Shown here one piece after another: positions 53,866 to 64,000 of a stretch of 64,000 nucleotides of DNA. The notes under the pieces are model-generated. The model was not told the DNA's origin. It ran no database searches and worked only from the letters and a program-made list of their open reading frames with translations. The position numbers were made by a program, and so were the translations under genes. Position 1 is the stretch's first letter; each line of letters starts with the position of its first letter. This DNA comes from Zelopaecilomyces penicillatus (lineage: Eukaryota > Ascomycota > Sordariomycetes > Hypocreales > Pseudodiploosporaceae): assembly GCA_005765155.1 (NCBI GenBank), contig VCCP01000006.1, positions 2,988,501-3,052,500 on the forward strand, read 5' to 3'.

Positions 53866-54242
53866 TACTCAGTTTGCTTACAATATCGCAGTCCATTCCA
53901 TCTTTTATTCCTAATAATTCTCTCCATAATATTATACCATTTACCGTGGACCAAGGCTGATGATCATGGGAGCACCTTAATGGATACGCACTCTTCTGCA
54001 CCAACAGAAATCCAGAACACAACATCGAATACCAATCGCTACTCTACTGTTAATTAGGATTGGTTGGTGGCAGGGCTATCTAATTTTAGATAAGTAATGA
54101 TACCATGAGTGCATGTGGACACAGAGGGTTGCTTTAATTTCAAAGGGACAGCGCGATGAGATAAATTTTTATGTTCTTCCTAAGAGACATTGTATATATT
54201 GTCTTGAATACCCGTTACACGTCTAATGCTAAATCCTTTAGT
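53866..54242. other. convergent 3' region between membrane protein and SDR gene
   Basis: This 377-bp AT-rich space lies between two gene ends. No gene is seen. Confidence 0.4.
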
Positions 54243-55622
54243 TCAAGATGAATTCGACGTGTTATTTAGCAGCTTCAGATACTGTGCTATCATTTCCCGC
54301 ATGGTGTCCTCAAAAGAGGTAAACTTCCAACCAAACGCTTTCTCCGTTGTTGCGCCATCTAAACGGAATTTGATACAAGTCAGAGATCCCTTCAAAGCCA
54401 GGCTGTGGTCGTTGACTTGATCAGGAAAGTGTTTCTGGCAAATGGCAGGGATATCTTCATCCCAAACGACACCCTCAGGAGTATCGGAACTGAGTATGTA
54501 CTCCGAGTTCCCTGGGATACGGTCTGCATCTACGGCATCAACATGTGCGCGCGCCACGTCGGCAACATGCACAGGTACTCCAACATAAGGAAAGGCTGAG
54601 TTGTTGGCGCCATCTAAAGCCACTGTAAGAACCGCAGCCCGGGCCTCTTGCAGGAGCTCTGACGTGGTTCCACTCTCGGGAATGCGAGCATCAGGACCGA
54701 TGACGACTGAGGGCAACAGATTCACGTAGTCAAAATGAGGCTTGTTTGTGTCCACCCACTCCCGGGTTGCCATTCTTGCGAAAGCTTTTGACGCCCAATA
54801 AGCTTCCATGCCGCTCTGAAACGGCCTCTTGGGTTGCGAGTTGCAATCAAATGCTAAATAACACCGGTCAGAAATGAGGAAATGCTTGATGAGTCGGACT
54901 TTATGTAACTAGGGCACTTACAAGTATAAAGCTTCTCGCTGTCTGGGTTTGCATTCCACTCAATCGGGACCAAGGTGACGCCTGTAGGGTGAGCATCAGC
55001 GTTTGCATGTTCAACAGAGAGAAACCAGCAAGCAGGATTTACATGATGAGGTCACAACCACTCGACGGATTGTTGGTATTTGCTTGGCGGCTTCCAAGAT
55101 AGTCGTCACCATGGATATGGCCGGTGCAACTATGCCAGCTTCATAATCTTCGGCCTAATCAGATGAGTTAGTATTTTGTTCTAGAAAGCATTGGTTTCTT
55201 TATGTTTGACATGTGGCTTACCCCAAAGGCTAGTGGAGATGCAAGATGGATCACGGCCGTGATGCCATCAAGTATCTTGTTCCATCCGTTCTCCTTTAGA
55301 AAGTCTGGGACCACAACAAAATCCAATTGTCCCTGTTCGTGGCTCTTTGTAATGAGAGGATTCTTGCCCTTCAGTTCTACAATGTTACGTTCATTTCGGA
55401 TAACCCCTCGAACTTTGTGGCCTCTTTCTAGAGCAATGACTAATGTTTGGAAGCCGATGTATCCGGTAATTCCAGTAATCTGAGGAAAAGGTGGTTAGCA
55501 CAATGCTCTTGTAGAATATGACAGCATTGAAGTTATAAGGTGGCAAATTAATTGTCGGCAGTTGAACGTTGTATACACACCAAGAGGTTTTCGGAAGTGA
55601 TGTTTTGCATGCTGGCGTTCAT
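54243..55622 (-). CDS. extended short-chain dehydrogenase/reductase (dihydroflavonol-reductase-like)
   Basis: Five exons read on the minus strand are 55622-55581, 55479-55222, 55154-55043, 54981-54922 and 54853-54243, giving 360 aa. All four introns are GT..AG and every join keeps frame. The first join produces the NAD(P) motif LLITGITGYIGFQ (GxxGxxG). HLASPL, RRVVVTSS and the catalytic YWASK (Tyr-x3-Lys) follow. This is the pattern of the dihydroflavonol/cinnamoyl-CoA/aldehyde reductase branch of extended SDRs, also seen in yeast GRE2. It likely reduces a carbonyl using NADPH, but the substrate is unknown. A TATA box about 110 bp upstream suggests regulated expression. No biosynthetic cluster surrounds it. 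Confidence 0.82.
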
Positions 55623-56472
55623 TTTCACAATTCAACGTGTATATTTTGGAAAGTGAGCTGTACAAGCAGATAGAGAAGAACAAAAATACAAGTCCTAGTT
55701 GTTTTTCTTTCATGTGGATAATACGGTTCTATTTATACGATGAATTACAATACGATGGATGCCAACCAACAACTTGGGATATTGCTGGTGGAGTATTGCA
55801 ACGATGGAATTAACACGGCTGATGCCGCGCTGATCGGATCTATCCGCTGTGGCTGCAGGTACTCAATTCACGCTCGTCTAGAATACCTTGTACGGAGCAA
55901 CGTTAATTAATTCTTATCTTTTGTAACTGGCGGAATCTCATTTCCACCTATAAATGTCTTGCTTAACGGTCATATCGGAGTTTGGGGGTCCTGTCTCCGG
56001 CGTATCTGGTCTAACGCCAATGCATCGGTGTCTGGGTTGGCATGGGTAAAGATAATATTTGTCATCTCACCCATCTATTTTGGTAACTCACTACTCCGTA
56101 TTTATACTATAATTAGAAGTATCTCAATGATAGATCAAGTTCTGTGCAGTGCCGGGGGTAGTATTTCGTGTCTCTTACCCAAACTGATCTCAACAGACAA
56201 TTGAAGATGCTCTAATAAACCACAAGGAAGGCGCCCTGAAAAGCGCTTTGGAGGGGCAAGGTGGGGGTGCAATTACAGTGGGCCTGTGCCTGGTGTGCTT
56301 CATCAGGGACCCACTCTTCCCTCAACAACTCTCACCCTCATTGGTTACAGATAACCTTATCGGCTCCCAAAACATCCAGGTTCTCTGCCACCAAAGAAAA
56401 AAAAAGTTGCAGAGGCAGCAGAGAGCTCCCTGCATTCAACCATATTTGGTCTTGCCTGCCGCACAACACATC
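55623..56472. promoter_or_regulatory. divergent region, SDR reductase / ESF1
   Basis: This 850-bp region holds the SDR TATA box and the ESF1 promoter and leader. The ESF1 frame stays open upstream to 56248, but the ATG at 56473 starts the conserved protein. An A-tract at 56395-56405 precedes it. Confidence 0.45.
55729..55737 (-). promoter_or_regulatory. TATA box of the SDR reductase gene
   Basis: The minus strand reads TATAAATAG here, 107 bp upstream of the ATG at 55622. That is a consensus TATA element at a sensible distance for a fungal promoter. Confidence 0.5.
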
Positions 56473-58650
56473 ATGGATAAACGAAAGAAGAAGAGCGGGA
56501 ATGCCCCGGCGGCTCCGATTGCAGATGGACGGTTTGCTAGCTTCGAAACCGACCCGCGATACCGATTGCCTTCGAGGAAACATGCCAAGACCACAATCGA
56601 CAAGCGATTTTCGGCTATGCTCAAGGATGAAGAGTTCATTGCCACCGCCAAAGTAGACCGATACGGACGAAAAATCAAGTCTGACTCCAAGAAGAAGGCT
56701 CTGCAGAGGCTCTACCAAGCAGAAGAAGACGAGGACCAGGAAGCAGACTCGGAAGATGCTGGTAGCGACAAGGCCCCCAAAGACAAGGCTGATAGTGATG
56801 ACGAGGAGGAGGAGGAAGAAGAAGGGAAGGAGATAGAGGAGGAGGCAAGCGACGACGAGAGCGATATCGAGGTGGACGATGACGAGATTGTCCAGAGAGA
56901 ACTTAGAGCTGCCCATGAGAAATCCAGAAAATATGACCCTGCCAGAGACGGTGGTTTCTCATCGTCCGAATCCGACTCCGACTCAGATCAGGATGAAGAT
57001 GACGTGGAGGCAGGTTCCGGCGATGATATCTCACGACTTCAACGAGAAGAGGTTGAGACGGGAGAGGTCACCAATCGTATTGCCATCGTGAATCTCGACT
57101 GGGACCACGTCAAGTCGGTCGACTTGATGGCTCTTTTCTCAAGCTTCATTCCCTCAACGGATAGTGGTCGGATTATCAACATTGCCGTATACCCCAGCGA
57201 ATTTGGCAAGGGACGCATGCAGCAGGAGGAGGTGGAAGGCCCACCCAAGGCCCTCTTCAAAAAGGCTCGTGACGATTCGGACGATGACGATAGCGAGGCC
57301 GATAGCGAGGCAGAAGATGCAGCGATCAAGAAGGAGTTGCTTCAGGAAGGAAATGATCAGGACTTTGACAGTGATGCTTTAAGAAAGTATCAGTTGGATC
57401 GGCTACGTTACTACTATGCTGTCATGACCTGCTCAAGCCCAAGTATAGCACAGGCCATCTACGAGGCAACTGATGGCACAGAATATCAGTCCTCGTCTAA
57501 CGTCATTGACTTGCGATTTGTCCCAGACGAAGTTACTTTTGACGACGAGCCTCGAGACCAGTGTAACAAAATACCAGAATCCTACAAACCGGTTGAGTTT
57601 GTAACAAATGCCCTTCAAAGCTCCAAAGTGAAGCTCACATGGGACATGCATCCGGAAGAGGCGTCCAGGAAAGACTCTATCAAGCGAGCATTCCGTGGAA
57701 GCCGGGCAGATATCAATGACGAGGATCTACGAGCCTATCTCGCAGGCGACAGCGACAGCGACGAGGATATCGTTGGTGCTGATGGGGATGACGATGATGA
57801 TGCCAACGGTGATGAGCCCAAGCTCTCAAAGAAGGAATTAGCGCGCAAAAAGATGAGAGAGGCTCTGGGTCTCGCAACTGAGCCGGTATCAAAAAAGTCC
57901 AAGGATGAGCCAATCGGTGGTATGGAAATCACCTTTACACCAGCTTTGACGGAGGGCAAGACAAAGAAGAAGAAGGAGGGCGAAGACGAGACAACGATTG
58001 AAAAGTATGCTCGTAAGGAGAGGGAGCGAAAGGAGAGGAAACGAGAAATGGCCAAGGCTAAGAGGGAAGATCGGGGTGATGATGACGATGAGGACGTGGC
58101 ACAAGAAGCTCAAGACGGAGACGGTAGCGATGGCGACGACCTTGGGTTCAATGACCCCTTCTTCACCACGGCAGATCCTGAACCAGCTTCAAAGACGTCT
58201 CTTCGCAAAGAGGAGCGTCTCAAGAAGCGAGAGGCCCGTGAGGCTGCTGAAGCACTTGCTGTCAAGGAGAAGGCTCACCTTACTAAGGTCATGGCCGAGG
58301 ATGCCGACGACAATCAGGCCGACCATCTTGATCACTTCGACATGAATGAGATCATTCGGGCAGAGAAGCAAAAGACCAAAAAGAAGAAGCACCAAAAGAA
58401 GGGTAAAGCTGCCGAGTCTAGAGGCGGTCTCCAGGAAGATTTCAATATGGACGTTGGAGACAAGCGATTCGACGCTGTGTTTGACAGCCATGAGTTTGCC
58501 ATTGATCCCTCGAACCCCAAGTTCAAGGCTACAGAGGGAATGAAGAAGCTGCTCGAGGAAGGGCGGAAGAAGAGGAAGACGGGCACAGCGACGGGGGAGG
58601 AAGAGGAACGACGGAGTAGTAGCAAGAAGGCCAAAAAGGCCCGGCGGTGA
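56473..58650 (+). CDS. ESF1: nucleolar pre-rRNA processing protein ESF1
   Basis: ESF1 is a nucleolar protein needed for early cleavages leading to 18S rRNA. This 725-aa single-exon gene starts at 56473 (MDKRKKKSG), followed by the conserved DGRFASFETDPRYRLP and DKRFSAML segments. Long acidic tracts occupy about 80-195. The RRM-like core (about 200-400) has RIAIVNLDWDHVKSVDLMAL and INIAVYPSEFGKGRMQ. A Lys/Glu-rich linker and the C-terminal NUC153 motif follow (about 655-705: DKRFDAVFDSHEFAIDPSNP, then FKATEGM). The tail is basic. DBP4, which acts in the same pathway, lies 4 kb upstream on the other strand. Confidence 0.93.
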   Translation: MDKRKKKSGNAPAAPIADGRFASFETDPRYRLPSRKHAKTTIDKRFSAMLKDEEFIATAKVDRYGRKIKSDSKKKALQRLYQAEEDEDQEADSEDAGSDKAPKDKADSDDEEEEEEEGKEIEEEASDDESDIEVDDDEIVQRELRAAHEKSRKYDPARDGGFSSSESDSDSDQDEDDVEAGSGDDISRLQREEVETGEVTNRIAIVNLDWDHVKSVDLMALFSSFIPSTDSGRIINIAVYPSEFGKGRMQQEEVEGPPKALFKKARDDSDDDDSEADSEAEDAAIKKELLQEGNDQDFDSDALRKYQLDRLRYYYAVMTCSSPSIAQAIYEATDGTEYQSSSNVIDLRFVPDEVTFDDEPRDQCNKIPESYKPVEFVTNALQSSKVKLTWDMHPEEASRKDSIKRAFRGSRADINDEDLRAYLAGDSDSDEDIVGADGDDDDDANGDEPKLSKKELARKKMREALGLATEPVSKKSKDEPIGGMEITFTPALTEGKTKKKKEGEDETTIEKYARKERERKERKREMAKAKREDRGDDDDEDVAQEAQDGDGSDGDDLGFNDPFFTTADPEPASKTSLRKEERLKKREAREAAEALAVKEKAHLTKVMAEDADDNQADHLDHFDMNEIIRAEKQKTKKKKHQKKGKAAESRGGLQEDFNMDVGDKRFDAVFDSHEFAIDPSNPKFKATEGMKKLLEEGRKKRKTGTATGEEEERRSSSKKAKKARR

Positions 58651-59233
58651 AGATGGGATAAGTAAGACGGGCTGATGTTGGGGTGGTAATAGTCAGGGTT
58701 GGGGGGTTTTTTGTGACATATAAAATGTGCAGTCAACTTTAGCGTTATATCGTGCACTTGTAGTTTGTTACTCAAGGGACAAATAAAAAGTTTGATGGAA
58801 AGAGACTGCAATTATGTATGAATGGGAATCCAGGACACCAAGCATGATGCCTCGGCATATCCTTGCGCGTTGATCTATGTATTTATATGTTTGCGTGTAT
58901 GTGTATTATATGTTGTGAATGCAGCCAAGAAGTTTAACACCCCAACACCATTCGCTCCCAAGCCAGCATACTGTATGTCGTTTGACTAATGAGCCTCGCG
59001 AGTCATTTCCTCATTTCATGGTTCTTTTGTTCTAGTTTCGCAGACACTGAACAATGACGGGTATCTCTCTTACTCTCTCCATGTCCTTCCCACTCACTCA
59101 CTCACCTACTCACTCACCTACTCACTCACCTACTCACTCACCTACTCACTCACCTACTCACTCACCTACTCACTCACCTACTCACTCGCCTACTCACTCA
59201 CCTACTCAGTTACTCCCCCCTATTGTATCTTTC
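58651..59233. other. convergent 3' region with minisatellite
   Basis: This 583-bp space lies between the ESF1 and methyltransferase gene ends. It is AT-rich after ESF1 and contains the 12-bp minisatellite listed next. Confidence 0.45.
59097..59204. repeat. 12-bp minisatellite, nine units
   Basis: Nine head-to-tail copies of CTCACTCACCTA are present; unit eight (59181-59192) has a single A-to-G change. Partial CACT units extend the left edge and CTCAGTTA the right. The array ends 29 bp beyond the stop codon of the minus-strand methyltransferase, so it is probably in its 3' UTR. Translated it would give repeating THSP, but no gene context supports that. Confidence 0.92.
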
Positions 59234-60918
59234 TTACGCAGCATCAAAGGGCTTCTGGCCGCTCCAAAAGTGCATCTTTCCATAGGCGTGGACCTTGGGA
59301 TCACGCATGGCAGAGCGGCACTCGGCAAAAAACACCTCCATGGCGGTTCTATCCCAGCCGAGCATGGGGAAGTGAATGGCGCCGACGGCAGGGAAGAAGT
59401 CTTCGCAGGCAGTGCGGTAGTACATGCCGACAAGACGCATTAGCCTATTTCGATATGTTAGTCTAAACGAAGCATACTTTTCATTTGTAGTGGACAGCCC
59501 TTTTAATCACAAAAAAATAGGGTGTGGAAACAAAAGGGTCACACTCACTTGTCTTTCGGCCACGTCCCGTACGGAAGCTTGATATAATTATGCTGGATGT
59601 TGACAAACCCTGCCTCCTGTAGATACTGAGCGCCAAAGGCAGCAGCATGCGCATTCGTGCCGAATTTAGCAAACGCAAGCATGACTTGCTCAGTGAAGCG
59701 CTTGATCGGCCAGTCGTCTGGGATAGTATGATCGTCAGAGTGGCAATCGCCATCGACGTCCTGTAGTTCAACCCAAGCGCCGGGTTTCATGTGACTAGTG
59801 AGGCGCAAGAAAAAATATGGATGTTAGCTAGGTAGTTGGTACAGTATTTTATATGTAGACTTTTGTAATAAACTTGTATGGTTGAAGTGGTAGGGTGAGG
59901 TTAATGGTGTGCTTACTCGTATGCTTGTTTTAGTAGACCGACGGGCGATTTGAGGATCGGTATCATGTTGCGCAGGTGGACAAAGTCGTAGCCATCGCCG
60001 TTGAGCCATTCGGCCTCGACATCGTCGACGAGGAATTGAACGTTTGGAGGGACCCAGTGGGGTTGTATTGGACTCAAATCGAGGCCCAGGATCTCTGCGC
60101 TTGGGAATTTGTCGCCCACTATCCAGACCATGTCAGCTTTCAATCATCATCTTCTCGAAACACCACTCAGTCACCCAAATTTTCAAGCAGCGCATGACTG
60201 AAAGTGACTTCTTCTTGTTCAGGAAACCCCCCAAGGGCAGACACATACTCTCAATAGCCCACAGTCCCGTCCCTGTACCCAGATCGATAATCTTCTGCGG
60301 ATGGTCCCCGATGGGCGAGTAAAACAGGCGGCCATCGGTAGCCTCGACCATCATAGTGTGCAGCATATCCTCGCGGTTCTGCTCAGCTTCATCATTGGGA
60401 ATCGGGTAGCGCCCATGGCGGTAGCGGTGGTAGCGACGGCCGTTGACGAAGTTGTGGTCGAGAATGCTGGACCGTAGTGACGTTGAGTCGGAGGCTTGGT
60501 CTATCGATTCGGCGTCGAAGTCGCTGGCTGAGAACTCGCCGTCTTCGTCGCTGCCGCCGGGCTCGATGACGGCGTCGCCGTGGAGGAGGCCCTGCTGGGT
60601 GGTGTGATCGGTGTCGCGGTTGTCGGGATCATCGAGAGGGTCTATGAGGTCGGTTCAGTTAGATTTTGTCGTTCTGTCAAGGCGAGGGCGGCCAATATTG
60701 CTTGTGAGGTAAAGCAAGAAAGAGTAAATTAAAATAAGAAAAGAACCACAGGGACATTAAAGCCAGTGTGATGATTCCTTTCTTTCGACGGCATGCTTAC
60801 CTGAATGTAGAGGCAGCGCATCGTCCGGCCGGGCGGCAACGGGGCTCGACCGGGAGACGGCGCCGGGGCTGCTCCTGCTGGAGCGTTTGCTGCCCGGGTC
60901 TCCGTGAGTGAGACCCAT
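59234..60918 (-). CDS. LaeA-like SAM-dependent methyltransferase
   Basis: Five exons read on the minus strand are 60918-60801, 60641-60249, 60118-59917, 59794-59549 and 59444-59234, giving 389 aa. The join of exons 2 and 3 restores IIDLGTGTGLWAIEMGDKFP (motif I, D159 and G161-G165). LDLSPIQPHWVPPNVQFLVDD, FVHLRNM and HMKPGAWVELQD follow, the signature order of the large fungal methyltransferase group that includes LaeA. The first about 110 residues are Ser/Asp-rich and disordered, then NFVNGRRYHRYRHGRYPIPN leads into the fold, as in LaeA relatives. Dozens of paralogues exist per genome, so this is not called LaeA itself. Substrate is unknown; LaeA-type proteins influence secondary metabolism. 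Introns are 59-159 nt; all joins keep frame. Confidence 0.85.
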
Positions 60919-62371
60919 TTATGAGTATTCTTTGTGTATTTTTGTGCCTAGTGGTGTTTCGAGCGGGCTGAGAGGATCTCTATTGGGAGAAGCGAGGTTT
61001 CGTCTTTGTTTTTCGTGACGTGGGGGAAACACGGAATGCTGAGTGGGAGGAATGGAGGATGAGGGGCGTAGAAGTAGGTAGTCTGGGACTATTATGGCGG
61101 CGCATTGGCTTCGCAACCTAGCAGCAAATCCCGTGTGCCCGTGCAGCTGCTAGCTGAGACAAGGCTGTGTTAGGATATCTTGTGCCCCCATCATGTATAG
61201 ATCATGCATGTGTGTACCGATGCAATTGGGCTCTCTCCAACTAACTATTATCTACACTGTAGTCATTTGAAACCAACTGCATCATCAGCTTCTGATATAC
61301 TGCATGGCTTCCATACTTCCTGCATTTGGCTACCCGGCCACAATGCTTGGAGTTTGTCACGGCTCGCAATCAGACGACACACACACTGCCGATGCGACGG
61401 GTGTTGTTGGGTCTGTAACAAACAGCAAAAGAGAGTTGCAGCCGTAGAGCAAGGGTACAAACAGATAGGTACATATGCGAGATGCGAGATGCGGGATGCT
61501 GCATAGATAGCCCTTGCTGACGTGGGAGACACATTTGCCTTTCTCATCTCAGCTATATGATGCCATAACAAACATGTTAATGCGGACGGGAGCCCTCCGC
61601 GGAACAACGATTCAGATACATGTTTGTCAAATGGAGAGACTATATCGGCGCGTGTGTAGACAGGTACAGATAATTGTGCAATATTGTGCAAATATCTTAT
61701 TGCCCCTTGTTCAATTGGCTGGGGCTTCCAGAATCCACTCGCTGCTGAAGAAGCCCAACTGGTTGTCAAGCCCTTGGTATTAGCGACTAGTGGAAGCAAG
61801 CAAGGATGCGGGGACAAGGTTTGGTGTCGAGACTAGGTGGAAACAGGACAAGGGCGGCGCTTGGTACTATCGCCATAGCCCTGTGTATATAACTTGAAGT
61901 TGTCAGGGTTTCAAAGCATGGCAAAACGGGGCCCCAGCCTGATTTGAGTGTCACGATTATAACAGGGCCCTGTGGGGTATTATAAAGCATATTGATTGGA
62001 TAGGCAGACAGATGGTGCAAAGTTGCAAACACCCGAGTCAAAGCGATACAACCCGCTCAATGTATCCAACACCATAGGTGTCTCCATACACTCCGTTTCG
62101 CTGCCACGGTAGCCAATTCATTTTATAATAGTTGATGAATTGTTCAGAGAGTATCCGTGAAATGGTGTAAATCTTGCGTTTTAATTCTGTATTAGGTATG
62201 AACTAGTAACGTAGTTTCATGGCTACACCTGTTGGTTGTGGTCTTTGGGCGGGGTAGCAGCCTGCTTTACCAGCGTGAATGCTAGCAAACACAGCCTCGC
62301 CTCGATGATATTCTTCGTTGACTTGCTTTTTCTTTTTGTCTTGGCTTCTCAGGTACTCATATTTATAAACC
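60919..62371. promoter_or_regulatory. long divergent region, methyltransferase / hydrolase
   Basis: This 1.45-kb region has no supported gene. An open frame at 61263-61817 (184 codons, minus) has no recognisable sequence and odd composition. A TATTTATAAA box lies at about 62358, too close to the next ATG to be its main TATA. Confidence 0.4.
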
Positions 62372-63665
62372 ATGGCGACCACCATGTCGCCATCTCTACA
62401 GGCAGAGGAGTTTTGGGCTGACTCGCGGTTTCACCAAACCATCACTCTTCCAGCTTGTGACAACCATGGTGAACTTACTGTAAGCTATGCTGATTATGGA
62501 GCCCAAGAAAACACGACAAATGCTTCATCTTCATGTACAACCAACGATGGTAGCAATAGAGAAGAGATACCTGTTGTTTTATTCATGCCCGGCATGTACG
62601 CCTCCAGATTTCTCGGAGGTGTCATGCACTTCTTTGCGAGAAATCATGGCGTGCGGCTACTATTCTTCGATCGGTAAGTCGCTTTTCTCTGTGCAATCAA
62701 ATTTTTACCTCTATAAGTGCATTAATAATGTGTGGTTTATTTAGTTTTGGTTTCGGAAAAACAACCATGGTTCCTGTAGAGAAGCGCGTCAAGACTTGGG
62801 CCATGGTTGTGCCCAAATTATTAAATGCACTCGGCATCAAGCATGTAGCTCTCATGTCGCATAGTGCTGGGACCATCTACCTACTGAACCTGTTGTGGCA
62901 TTGCCGCCAGATTCTACATCCAGAGCATCCGCAAGTTGTCTTTTTTGGTCAGTAAACACATTCTGTCTTAGCATACTAAGTAGCGCCGACCCATATAACT
63001 AACACTTCCCAGCACCTTGGGTTGACGCTGATCACTCTGACGCTTCATTAATGGTCGTTGTGCGAGCCTTGCCAGTCTTTGCTATCGACTATTGGAACAA
63101 GCTCTCAAGCTTTATAGCGGTTCGCGCACTAGGAGCCATAGACGCCTCGTCTGGCGTTCTCTCTAAATTAAGTAATGGGTTACTTCCAGGCTCACAAGCT
63201 GAACCAGATCATGAAACTCCAGCGATGAGAATGGAGACCGAGTACGGGGTTGCAGTCGACTTGCAGGCCGAGATTAGCAGACTGGGTATGGAAAAAATGT
63301 TTGGGGATGTGTCGGTGGGCGCAAAGAGTGAAGTTGCGTTATGTCTCAAGAGAGGTCTCGTAGGTAGCTGGGACGAGGTCGAGGATATGAGAGCGCTGGT
63401 AAAGAGAATTTGTGAGAGGGAGAAAGAATTGAGCGGTAGAGGAGGGGCCAGGCTTTGCGTCAAAATCTACTTTTCGGAATCGGATATGATGAGTGGCAAA
63501 GCAGGCCAGTGGTACTTTGAGTCTTGTTGGACTGGGCAAGAAGTGGAATTGGATGCGGGCTGTGACGTTGCTATCAAGACTGTTCCTGGGACAGACCATG
63601 ATAGCGTCTCGTTGAAACTGACAGTTCTCAAGGAAGTTTTTGAGATGGTAGGAGAAAGGTGTTGA
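62372..63665 (+). CDS. alpha/beta hydrolase, fungal family of unknown substrate
   Basis: Three exons, 62372-62673, 62745-62947 and 63013-63665, give 385 aa; introns are 71 and 65 nt (GTAAGT..TTAG and GTCAGT..CCCAG) and joins keep frame. The strand-turn FMPGMYASRF and the FDRFGFGKTTMV loop lead to the nucleophile elbow MSHSAGTIY with Ser141; the usual first Gly of GxSxG is Ser. A C-terminal GTDHDSV holds a likely catalytic His. PWVDADHS follows the elbow region as in uncharacterised fungal alpha/beta hydrolases. No signal peptide is seen, so it is probably cytosolic. A second ATG at 62384 could be used. No substrate can be proposed. Confidence 0.78.
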
Positions 63666-63876
63666 GTCTGCGCGTACTTGTCTTTGAAAAGGTTGTAGGA
63701 GAAGGTAAACACTAGATCCGAAATGGCGTATGTCTTATAAGATCTTAATTATTTAAAAAATCCTTTTTAAAGAATTAACTCTTTAATACTTTTTTTATTA
63801 TCATAAAAACTTTGAACTTTCATATTCAGATATTAATCTTCTTGAGTAGTTTAACCACATCCTGTCTTTACACAAT
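63666..63876. other. AT-rich convergent 3' spacer
   Basis: This 211-bp spacer between gene ends has a strongly AT-rich core (63730-63830) with AATTAACTCTTTAA-like runs. Confidence 0.5.
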
Positions 63877-64000
63877 TCACACCTCCTTCACCAGCGCCTC
63901 CACCTTGGCAACATCCTCCTGTTTCAGAGCAGGAGTATTCTGGTCCATAATATCCTGGATGTTGTCGAGGAACTGCAAGTGCTCGACGCCATTGAGCGGC
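63877..64000 (-). CDS. C-terminus of a gene cut by the window edge
   Basis: The minus strand ends with about 41 codons closing at TGA (63877-63879). The translation begins LNGVEHLQFLDNIQDIMDQN and ends in KVEALVKEV. The frame has good coding character, but it is too short to assign a family. The start lies beyond the right edge. Confidence 0.55.
   Translation of the reverse strand, partial: PLNGVEHLQFLDNIQDIMDQNTPALKQEDVAKVEALVKEV

Noticed and set aside
59097..59204. Possible CRISPR-like array
   Set aside because: Units are directly abutting 12-mers with no unique spacers, in a eukaryotic genome; it is a minisatellite.
61263..61817. 184-codon minus-strand open frame
   Set aside because: Composition is irregular, with clustered Cys/Ser/His, no motif, no splice partners and no recognisable similarity. 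It looks like a chance frame in an intergenic region.
54243..63665. Secondary-metabolite gene cluster (SDR, LaeA-like methyltransferase, hydrolase)
   Set aside because: No backbone enzyme (PKS, NRPS, terpene cyclase) or transporter is present, and ESF1 lies between them; they are unrelated single genes as far as can be seen.
1..64000. tRNA or 5S rRNA genes
   Set aside because: I looked for B-box-like GGTTCGAATCC words with plausible acceptor stems and found none convincing; a covariance-model scan would settle it.

Overview
The window is nuclear DNA of a filamentous ascomycete, most likely a Sordariomycete and plausibly Hypocreales. The support is: genes on both strands with no operons; many 52-130 nt introns with GT..AG ends and CTAAC/CTAAT-like branch sites; about one gene per 2.7 kb; and proteins typical of this lineage (fungal MRP51, ATP25, RPO41 with a long C-terminal tail, BBC1, LaeA-like methyltransferase, Copia-type Gag). 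The species cannot be fixed from the sequence alone. I found 22 complete protein genes and one cut by the right edge. I saw no tRNA, rRNA or CRISPR array.

Layout. 0.7-7.5 kb: a secreted cysteine-rich GPI protein, queuine tRNA-ribosyltransferase (-), mitoribosomal MRP51, ribosomal protein eS17 and an Rtr1/RPAP2 CTD phosphatase (-). 8.9-16.9 kb: the SH3 actin-patch protein BBC1, an acyl-protein-thioesterase-like hydrolase (-) and a stand-alone retrotransposon-type Gag gene (-). 17.8-27.7 kb: exopolyphosphatase PPX1, the divergent mitochondrial pair ATP25 (-) / RPO41 (+), and the tRNA-binding cofactor ARC1 (-). 28.6-37.9 kb: an LSH/DDM1-type Snf2 remodeller and a 1845-residue ankyrin protein (-). 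39.6-44 kb: a haloacetate-dehalogenase-like enzyme, a quinone oxidoreductase and UDP-glucose 4-epimerase (-). 45.8-58.7 kb: a SUN-domain nuclear-envelope protein, RNA helicase DBP4 (-), a small four-helix membrane protein, an extended SDR reductase (-) and ESF1. 59-64 kb: a 12-bp minisatellite, a LaeA-like methyltransferase (-), an alpha/beta hydrolase and the C-terminus of an unidentified gene (-).

How the genes relate. Most are single-copy housekeeping genes with no common pathway. Two loose themes stand out. One is mitochondrial gene expression: MRP51, ATP25 and RPO41, plus ARC1 and the quinone reductase, both of which carry leader-like N-terminal extensions. The other is ribosome production: eS17, DBP4 and ESF1. 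The accessory-looking parts are the orphan Gag, the giant ankyrin protein with an unusual long-period repeat, the dehalogenase-like enzyme, the small membrane protein and the LaeA-like methyltransferase. No secondary-metabolite cluster, defence system or intact transposon is visible.

Exon boundaries were placed by eye from reading frame, splice consensus and remembered family conservation; none is backed by transcripts.
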